Part shown: positions 50,301 through 61,000 of the stretch, piece after piece
How positions within the stretch are numbered: position 1 is the stretch's first letter
Layout: each line of letters starts with the position of its first letter
Assembly (NCBI RefSeq): GCF_010015445.1
Contig: NC_053119.1
Span: 7,908,550 to 7,972,549, forward strand
Source of the DNA: Perca fluviatilis
Lineage: Eukaryota > Chordata > Actinopteri > Perciformes > Percidae
Direction of reading: 5' to 3'
Length of the DNA stretch: 64,000 bases
Position numbers and translations under genes: made by a program
Notes under the pieces: generated by a model
Database searches by the model: none
What the model was told of the DNA's origin: nothing
The model's input: the letters and a program-made list of their open reading frames with translations, nothing else

Positions 50301-53300
50301 TCGCTTGAAAGGTTACAGCAGAGAACCGTCTTATGCTGAGGCAGGCTACCAGTGAATAATGGCAAAAGCAAAAGTTATTTTATTTGATGATTAAAACTGC
50401 ATCACCCATAAAGCTTGGCTGTAGCTTCAACCAATAGCTGATGTATTTGTCTGAACACCAAAAGTAGTTGTCACTAAATATACACATTACTGTAAATAAA
50501 GTGATTCCCACTTAACTTCCTTTTGCAGCGGTGAAATGTAACATAGTACATTTACTCAAGTACTGTACTTCAGCACAAATTTGAGCTACTTGGACTTTAC
50601 TTGAGTCTTTTCTTTTTATGCTACTTTCAATTGTACTCCACAACATGAAATGATTAGCCAATTAAACACTTGGATTTTTTGAGTTGATTGACTGAACTGT
50701 TTTGATCGTTTAGTTTCTAAAATGTGAGTGTAATACTTAAAGTACATTTTCCTGATGATACTTACATACTTTTACTTAGGTAACATTTTCAATGCAGGGT
50801 ATTGCAGAGTATTTTTTACAGTGTGGTATTGGTACTTTTACTTAAAGTGATGGTTCGGAGTAATTCACCCTAGGGTCCTTTGCACCATGACCTCGAGCCA
50901 AACACCCCCCCAGAAGCTTTTTTCACCTGGGTCTAACATTGGGAGAGTTAGCGTAGAGTAGCGTTATCAGCTGAATAGCTTAGCGCAGGGGCTAATGGAC
51001 CCACGTTTGTATCTTGTAAGTTACCCCACTAATAATGCCCGAAATGATACCAAACGTCTACAAGTAGTACAAATAGGTTATGCTCTCATAAAACGATGGA
51101 TTGGAAAGTTTGTAAGTACACCAGAAGTTTATGTAAATAACACTTGCCTGCTGGCTTCTGCTCTCTGCTGTTGTTGTTGCTGCTGTAAGATGAGTGCTTA
51201 GGGTCGTCTACAAATTACAACACGAAAAGAGATGCAACAAAAATATTTATTAATTTAACTTTTTTTTTTAAAGTAAGTGTAGTATAACTAGCAGGAGACA
51301 AGTAATAATTGAGGTAAGTTTGGAGACATTACCTTATTTAATCATTGAATTAATAAATATTTTTGTTGCATCTCTTTTCGGTTTAGTAATTTGTAGACGA
51401 CCCTAAGCACTCGTCTAACTGCAGGTAGCAGCAGCAGCAGCAGAGAGCTGAAAGAGTAGGCAAGTGTTCATAAACTTCTGGTGTACTTACAAACTTTCCA
51501 ATCCATCGTTTATGAGAGCATAACCTATATGTACTACTTGTAGACGTTTGGTATCATTTCGGGCATTATTAGTGGGTTAACTTACAAGATACAAACGTGG
51601 GTCCATTAACCTCTGCGCTAAGCTATTCAGCTGATAACGCTACTCTAGCTAACTCTCCCAATGTTCGACCCAGGTGAAAAAAGCTTCTGGGGGGGTGTTT
51701 GGCTCGAGGTCATGGTGCAAAGGACCCTAGGTTGAATTACTCCGAACCATCACTTTAAGTAAAAGGATCTGAATCCTTCTTCCACCACTGTCCTTTTGAT
51801 TAAACTATGCAGGTATTACATGATTAATCGATTATGAAAATATCAACTTTAGCGCTTACTTTGTTGGAGCCCTTTTTATTTATTTAAGATCATTTTGTTA
51901 GCCTTTAAGGCCTTTATTTGTGACAGGACAGCTTAGACATGAAAGAGGAGAGAGAGGGGGAACGACAAGCAGCAAAGGGCCGCAGGCAGGAACCAAACCC
52001 GTGGCCGCTGCATCGAGGACTGAGCCACTGTACTGTATATGGGCGCTTGCTCTCCAACGTGAGCGACCCAGGCGCCAGTTAGAGCCATTTTAGCACTAGT
52101 TTGAACTCTTACCAGATACTTATTGGCTACTGGTGGTGCCCACTCATAGGTGACAGACGTCATTGGCACATCTTTGGGGACTGGTACCAAAATGGCTGAT
52201 GAGGCGCTGACAGTAACAGGCACTTTGTTAGCCCTGACAGGTGCGACACTGGCTGGCACAGGCTGGGGCTGAGGCTGAGGCTGAGACTGAGGCTGAGGCT
52301 GAGGCTGAGGCTGAGACTGAGACTGAGACTGAGGCCGAGGGCTGCTGGTTGCTGAACCTGCAGTGGCTCCGGCAGGCTGCACAGAACCAGCTGTGGCAGA
52401 GGGGGGCACCACAGTGGAAGAGGCACTTGGCGGTACGATGTAAGCAGTGCCAGAGCTGGGCAGAGTGATGGTCACCATGTTGCCCTGGTAGCTGGGGATG
52501 CCGTCCGTCTTCAGCTTGGCGATGAGCCCGGTGTACTTGGTGTCCTCGAACAGCTTGCCTACCTTCTTGTTCTCCTCCGAGTTCATCTGCACGTTGTGCT
52601 CTGTGAGGCCACATTTGCAGTTTCTGCAGATTTTTCTGCAGGGAAGAAGAAGAGGAAAACATTTTAGTGTTTCAGTGTGAGATGGAACGACTGTTTCATG
52701 CATCAATGTGTAGTACACTGCCTCACGCTTTACTATGTGAATTCCTAAAAAGTGATTTATATCATGTATTGATGCTTGATTCTGTGTGGAACAATGTCTC
52801 AATTTTTCTAATTGCATACATATTATGTTGCTTTGGAAATGTACTGAATAAGCCTCGGATCTCATATGCTCTCTTCATGGTCTTTTCTTTTTTAAACAAA
52901 CTTCTTTTGGAATTTTTCTTACTGCAAAAATTACAATCTGCTTCAACTTCGCTACAATTACCCACCAATAGAACAAGCCCAGTGTTCAATTCATATTGAA
53001 ATAGCTGCACTTCTCACATGCCTCAACACAGCTTGCTTCATATTTGCAGAGTAAGTATGACATTATTTGTGACTACTAGACACGCTTCAGCATGTCAGCA
53101 GTGTCAAGCTTTTTAAACCATGTTTGATTTGTATGGATGAGATCAACAGCAATACTGACAATCAGAAACCCTTTTTTAAACAAAAGGATGACCTAATAAT
53201 AATAAAAGATATGTATACACATACATTTAGTTAAATACATACATACTTGTAATTCACTATTATTATAAATATTTATAATTATGTATCAGTATTAGTCACA

Positions 53301-56300
53301 TAAACTTGAGTGCATCCTTGAGGTCCAACAAAAGTGTTAAATGCATTTCTTTCCTCACAAAACATATGCAAAGCTGAGTATTTTAAATCCAGAATTATTT
53401 GCATCCATGTTTACAATCTGGCATTCTTCTTCTTCCCTTCCTTTTCTGGTGCACGGCAGAATGTTACCGCCACCTGATGATATGTGAAGTAGTGTGACAC
53501 CACCGGTAGGACTGTGTAATACATCACGCGTGTGCACGCACGTGCCTCTTCTAGAGCCATCTATCGTTCATCTCTATCGTTCAAACATTTTGATACCGCG
53601 ACTTTGATTACTGTTCCTCAACGAGAGCCTGAACGAAGCCAAAACTGCACTGGGGACCTTTAATGGTAATTAAATATATCAGTCCCTCCAGAAAAACGTG
53701 ATTATGCGATCGCATAATTCAATGCATAATCAGCCAAAGTCCACATATTGATGCGGGGGCCGCATTTTTTCAAATACGCCGCACTTTCGCCGCATAAATT
53801 GCCGATTTCCGCGCAAAATACGTGGGGCTTGCATGATTTCATAATCCCCGCATTTTCGTTGCAAAAAAGTCACATATATCTTAACAGAAAGTTAAAAAAT
53901 GTTGCGTTTACTTCACACAAGAGCAGCCATTTTCCCCTGTTGCCATGGGAACGTTATGAAGTGATGCAATTATGCGACGTGAACATCATCGAAAAAGCGC
54001 CATTTTTGCAAGTTCCCGCAATTTCATCGCATAAAATTGCATAAATATCCCGCATATTCCATCGCATTCTTTAAGAAAACGTGCCGCATTTTTCTGGAAG
54101 GACGGATCTATCAAAAATATGAATTTGTAGCATTGTTTTCATATTATTTTTGTGTTTGTTTTGGAGTTGAGGAAAGCCTTAAACTAGGCATGTTGTAGGC
54201 CACTGTCTGACTGTAACAGTACAACATTCCTGGCTGAATTAAAACCGCACAACACACAGACCCGTGGAGGGCCTTTGTGCTGGTGCTGCGGTGGGCATCA
54301 GGGCACCTGTTGCTGTCTTCAGGAAAACTAGCCAAGTGTGGCTGATTGTCCAGACAGAACCGCATTTCATGAACCACTGGTCTAAATAGATGCACATGTT
54401 GTGACAGAGAACCCTGGGTAGTCAGTACACGGTCCCACGCTTTTTCTTTTAAACAACCGTGTCCACCATGGTGTCTCCACTGTAAGTTGTGCGAGCATCT
54501 TTGTGGAGGTGTGGCTTGGAGGGCAGTTCTCAGCTTCTAATTACATTTATTTTGTTGACCAGAAGCCCCCGTGAAGGCCCCCCCCCACACACACACACTC
54601 TCTCAGCACTAATCAGGCATAAAGTCATCCTGTGTGGACTCATACTGGCCTGATATTTCCACTCTCTCCGTCGTTTTGTTAACAATAAGCTGATGGGACG
54701 GGGGACTCTATTCAAATGACAAACATGAAAAGCGGCTGTACTCAGGAACAGCATGTTCCTATAGTGCCATAACTCCTGCTGCCATCGGAGTATTTGTTAA
54801 TTAAGCAAAGAGGAGAGTGGTGTTATTGACCAGTCTGGCAATGAAATTTGATTGGCTCTTGTATTACTCTAGGAAGAATGGGCTGAAGCATGCTTTTCTT
54901 TAATGTCCTGTTTCATAATGATATACTAACATACTTGGCAGCTGCCCAATAAAACATGTTTTTACTGTGGTCCACTATGCAGCTCCACCTGAGGGCTCAG
55001 TGTTTTGCTCAACAGGCCCCTTTAAACCATAGATGCTGCTCATTTACTTTCTGCTTATTAACTTAAATGTGTCTAGTCTAGACCAGGGGGTGATGCATAG
55101 ACCGTATAAGTAAAGCCTAAACAGCTTGATCGACCCTTAGTGGCTGGATGCAGTGTAGGTCATAAATCCTGCCCCCTCCGTGTTAGCAGATGGGACATGG
55201 AGCAAACAAAAAAAAAAAAAAATCACAAGTACGCGTCAAATAATTTTTTAGCGAATATGGTTTCTGTTATTTTAGGTAGTTCTTTTCACACGGATGTTTG
55301 TTCAATTGTTCATTTTTCTGATACATTTTTGTTTTTATTAGTTATTTGATGCTATAAAAACGAAGTGAAACGTCATGATTGACAGCTGCGATTGACTTGC
55401 GACTGGGCAGGCGGGTGTATGGGCGGGACTTCGACACGGCAGCGCCACTGCTCGACCACTAATGCGCAGACTCTGGCTCCAAAATTACAAGAAGGCAGCG
55501 AGCGTATCCGAGATACTTTGGCATCACTCCTGTACAGCGAGAGGAAGTGGAGATGCGCCGTCCATCTTTATATACACAGTCTACGGCGTAGACACAGGGA
55601 GCCGAGCGATCGAGAATGGATTTGCCGCTGTCAAACTGGTGTCTATGACGGTTTGACGCCGCTTGACAGAAGCTGTACAGTACACACCTCCAGAAATGTA
55701 GTTCAAAGCCTTCACACTTGTCCTTGCATTTCAAACAGGCCGCTCCAGCCCCAAACTCGTGCCCGAGGGTCATCTGTAAACAAAGCACATGAGGGAGATT
55801 ACAAGCGCTATCACAGTTTTGTTTGGACTGTTTCCCCACTCAAAAGGAAATGCCGAGCTTCCTTTAGGGCAGTAGCAAGTAGCTGGGGCATAAATTCCCA
55901 AATTTTAAGAGGCTGTTATTTGCTCTTAGATGAATTACAAACTAAACTAACAAGCTGTTGTGGTGCTGCACACTATAGACCAACATCAGACTGGATATTC
56001 CCAATATTCCCAGACTCATTGAGACATTTTTGATGCTCAACATTGGAAATAATGTCTCTGGACCGAAAATGGTTTAGGAGGTAAAATGACATCTGGAAAA
56101 GACAACAAAACATCAGCAACACACATTTGCTTGGTTTAGCTAAATTAATTTGGTGGAAAAACTGTATTCAAAGGCATTGTAAGCCTTCTTATTGGAGTTC
56201 CGATGATTTGTGATCCAAGCAAAATTGTTTTTGTCTTTGGAAATATTTCAGCAACAATCCTCTTCAATACCCGAAACTGGAATCAGGAGTTGTATCTTTC

Positions 56301-58036
56301 CCAGTTTTCTGGCTGGTTGCTCTGCTGCTCTTCTCTCCCCAACATGTGCATCCTTTTCCCTGGCTTTAGTGTCAAGCAACGCTCATGCCAAACTTAGGCC
56401 ATTACCGCGGTTTACGACCATATATGGTCAACTATTCAATGCTGTTGAAAGCTTCGTGGAATCCCAGCAGGCACCCCTTTTGTCAGGGAGACGTTTTTTT
56501 CACACAAAAGACACTCACTACTAAGGAATGCAGACAGTGACTTCTGTTTTTAACAGCAGAGCCATGTTGCCAATATTTAAACTTCCATTACACCTTCAAG
56601 AATAGTGAGACTTTCTTCCCCTGGGAGCCGTTGAAGAGTTTTCCAGCATGAGTTGTTATGGTAATTTACTTTTGCAAGAAGCATAAATATAATTTTTGGG
56701 GGTAAATATTTAGCTCGGTTTATTTTAGTCATACAGAGAAATTACAGAGAACGTTCTCTGACTTTGACTGAACCCATCACCTACCTTAATCCTGAGCAAT
56801 CTATTTATTTCTTAGTTCTTACCTACATCATTTCTTTAAAATTGTATTAGATCTCTTTAATATAGGTTTTAAACTCTGTGTATTTCGTACAATGTTTCAA
56901 TGCATTATGTAAAGCACTAATATATGGAATGTGCTATACATAAATTATCTTGCCTTGCCTTACAGTACGCTGCTAAAAATGTGTTGGGTTTATATGGTAA
57001 CAGAAGTAAAGCAGCTGATCAATTGTAATATCAAGAGCAGGCTATCCTTCCTTCCTTCCTTTCCTCTTTCCCTTACACTTGTTCTAACAATTCTCTCTAT
57101 CATGCACTGAAGAACAAGATCACAAAATTGAGCAGACATTGAATGGCATCTTTCAGTACTAAATAGTTTGGGATTCTCGGTGCAACAATCCCATTCCAGT
57201 CGTCCGTACCAAACAGCACTGAAGTTAGATACCTTGATTCTTCTCAGAGTGAACTACATACTTGCTTGTTAAGTTTGTCATCTGGCCTTTTCGGAGAATC
57301 TACTGTGTTCATTTAAAGGCACTCTGGATGACAGCATCCGCTAAATACCTCAAATACAAAAGTAAATGTAAGGAGTTAAAGCTAACCGAGCTAAGTGTGT
57401 TCGCTACTTGAAGTCTAATGGTGTTTTTCCATTACATGGTACCTGCTCGACTCGCCTCGACTCTACTCGCCTTGTTGGTTTTCCATTATGAAAAAAAAAA
57501 GTCCCCGGTACCTGCTAACAGGAACTTTTTTTAGTATCACCTCCGTCGAGGTTCCCAGCGAGCTGAGGCGATACCAAAAGGGGACGGGAAAACCTGCAGG
57601 CTGCTGATTGGTCGGAGAGAATCGTCACTAATCAGTTTTCATTGCTAGCGACAGACGGAGGTGTCCTGAACAACCCCCCCATTTTTAAATAGTTTAGCTT
57701 TAGTTTTTTTTCCTGCCTCCAGCTTCTTTTGAAACAAAATGTGTTTTCTGGCTGTGGCAAACAGCCACGTGCCGAGAATCAAAAACAACACACCTTTGAC
57801 GTTCTGTGTGTGTGTGTCGCATTAGGTCACAGCAGTTTCCTGCGGCGTCGATATGAAGAACAGCCACGCTCGACTCACGCATGACTCGGTACTAAATCTC
57901 CAATGGAAAATGGAGGACGGGGCACCGCGGCCGAGTCGAGTCGAGCCGAGTAGAGCTGGTACTAGCAGCGGGTAAGCGCCATAAATATTTGTCTCGGGCA
58001 TATTGAGGTCTACTGGCCATTTTTGGCTGAGGTCAC

Positions 58037-58092
<56 letters not shown>

Positions 58093-61000
58093 TTTCCTTG
58101 GAACAGTTTTACATACTGCATGTTGATCAGTGACTTTGTATTATGACTAAGCCTGTGATGACACTCGATTATACAGTTCAGGTCCGGTGAGTCATGTTAT
58201 GAGTCATGTTGCTGCAGCAGGCCAGAGCTGCAGACCAGTGGCCGCTGTAATGACAGCAGTCACTGGCTGGGGAGCCATTTTCATTTCAGCGGGCCACCAC
58301 ATCTAGTTTCTGCAATATATATCAATAAAAAGCCAAAACACACATCTTAAACTTTTTTGTCAACTATTGTACTATTATATCTACAGTATTTCCTTTCTAA
58401 TGCAGTGCAGCAAAATCCCTGCCGTTTCATTGCTTAATCCTTAGCAGAACCAAACTTTGCGCATTAAAAATGTCAGCCAGGTTCGAGGAAGCAGAGTTTA
58501 ATTCAATCAAGCCAGTCTCACAATTCACAAACTGCTTTTTCGATATTTGGGATGAGCAGCACTTTCCTGATTCACACCGTAGCAGATGTCTGAGTTTGGT
58601 TTCATTTTACAATACTTTATATCATGTAATACTACAACACACCTTCTCCTTTGTAGGGCTGCTCCCTCTTAGTCAATTAGTCGACTAATCGGTCGTTTTG
58701 GTCTTAGTCAACTTCGATTTCTTTAGTCGATTAGTCATGTTTTATGCTTTTTTCATGCTGAATGACTTATTTCGTACGAGCACATCTCTGGTGAACACAA
58801 GAATTAAAGTAGTGCTTTTGCATGACTCTTTGCGGAGACACTCAGATTTACAGATCTGTCGATTTAAATCAACTAATGGATTAGTCGATACAATTGAATG
58901 AGTGTTAGTCGACTAAGAATTTCTTCAATCGAGCACAGCCCTACTCCTTTGACCAATACTTCTTTATTTTGATTCATCTGGGGATGATGAATATACTCAG
59001 CTATTTAATAATATCAAAAATGTTTTTTAGTTCTAGCTTCTCGCTGTCGTTTTGGAGACAGTTCTCTTTTTTAATAGATTTTTTTTTTTTTCGTGGCATT
59101 TTTGTGATTGCTTGCCAGAGAAAGTCCTGCAGTGTGTTGGAAAGTCCAACAGAGAAATCTAAAATGTATTTAAGCAAACATAAGATTAGGTCATTTTTCC
59201 CTGTTGTGAAGTTGTCCTGTAAAATCCTTCAACGACCGTTCAGGGGTTTAGACAAGAACATGACTCAGAGAAAGATCACCAGAAACAACTTCAATTTAAC
59301 ACAACTGCAGTGATGATAATTTCCCAGCCTGTACACAGTGTGCTCATTACCACAACCTATTACCTCAGCCTTCTGTTGTGGAAGACGGCAGGAGCTTAAT
59401 CGAGCATAACATTACCTAAATGCACAGTTTGCTTTTCTTGAAAAGGGCAGTTATACTTTGACAGTAATTACAGCAGACTCCCGCTGACTGTGGCGCTCCC
59501 AGCGGCCTGCAGCTCCAGAAGCCAGAAACCCCCGCAGCCGCTGAACACTTATCCCCTCCAGGGATTATAGGCAGATGTCAGACTGGGTCTGTCTGGGTCA
59601 TCCAGCTGCTCAGACCCACTTTCCAGTTGCAGCTTACTGCATATGCTGTATCAGAGTTTCCCTCCTTGTACTGAAAGCCTGGTGGCCCACCAGGGCCTAA
59701 GTTGCCCCCCGCCAGGCCTAAGCCACTGGGAATTATTTTTGTAATGTATTTTTAAGACATTTTTTTTAAAACTACAGTTACAGTGGGGCGGCTCGGTTGG
59801 AAACTAGGGCTGCTCGATTATGGGAAAAAAATATATAATCACGATTATTTCGGTCAATATTGAAATCACGATAATTTAACACGATTACTCGTTGACTTCT
59901 GGAAAGATGTTGCAATTACTGAACTTAAAAAACAGTGGAAAAAGTTAAATGAATGAACAGTGTAAAAAAAAAAAAAAAACAAATACATATACAACTGTGA
60001 ACTTTACCTTAATACTTTTCCTATTGAAACTTTATTTTTTCATTCAGAACACAAAAGAGAAAATAAGAGTTTACTTGCAAAAACATAATGAGCTAAATAA
60101 TTGTTTTTCTCGATTATTCTGTTTTTGTGATCATTGGCAGCCGAAATCATAATCACGATTAAATTTCAATTAATTGCACAGCCCTACTGGAAACGCAGAC
60201 GTGGTCACATTTCCAAATATACAGTTAGCATTCAGCACTGACTTAACCCTTGGGTTGTCTTCCCATCAACCTTGATTATTGGATGTTTTTTTCACAATTT
60301 GTTTTCGCTTTTTCCAATGTTTTAAATTGTTACATTTTTCTTCTACTCATTTTTAGCGCTTATTTCTACATCTCATATTTTCTGATAAAAAAGAAAAATT
60401 TAAAACGGGTCAGTGTGACCCGAAAAGTTAACACAAGGTGCAGTAGGTAAGCCTTATCAAACTAACTTTCTGTCATATTTGCTGAAACTGACCCTATGTT
60501 CCAGTAGTACTACATGAAGTAAGTAATAATAAAATAATAAAAAAGATCCAGCTCCTCTGGCTCCACCTACAGCCTGTAGTGCAATTTGCAAAAACCCACA
60601 GCTCCCTGTTCAGATGCACCAATCATGGCCGGGGGGGGAGGGTGTCTAACTGTGTGTCAATCACTGCTCATGCACACGCATTCATTCTCCCTTGTGGGGG
60701 GAGGGACTTAGGAGACGTTTTGGGCTTTAGCAAAAAGGGGGGGGGGGGTCTGAGAAGATGTCGATGTTCAAATTTTTGGGCTAAGTCCTGGATCTTCACA
60801 ATCCTACCTACAGCACCTTTAATGTAGGGCCCTATGAAATCTGTCTTGTAGCTTTTTTAAATTCTCCATTTCGCGATTCTGTCCATAATTCTGTTATCAC
60901 AGAAACTATTGAGCTCTACATTAATGCTGCCATCAGTCTGTGACCGGCCCCCACCGGGCTAAACAACTTTTCTGGGGGAAACCCTGCTGTCTACAGGAGT

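Larger units (their letters stand above)
49119..52112 (-). other. tes intron 3
   Basis: This 3.0-kb intron contains an hAT-like MITE (49471-49912), a SINE (49930-50100), an hAT-like element (50526-51790) that itself carries a long fold-back insertion, and a minus-strand SINE (about 51878-52077). The last of these ends about 35 bp from the exon 3 donor. Confidence 0.85.
52636..55687 (-). other. tes intron 2
   Basis: This 3.05-kb intron contains a repeat with CAGTCCCTCCAG ends near 53680-54105 and a teleost-type interspersed repeat from about 55075 into the exon 2 flank. The rest is AT-rich and non-coding. Confidence 0.85.

Noticed and set aside
52160..52662. Alternate frames over tes exon 3, one extending into intron 3
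   Set aside because: The read-through portion is a minus-strand SINE; the gtaaga donor at 52112 joins correctly to exon 4.
55392..56033. Plus-strand 213-residue open frame opposite tes exon 2
   Set aside because: It overlaps a real exon on the other strand and a dispersed repeat. Its composition is repeat-like, it has no recognisable domain, and its start has no support.
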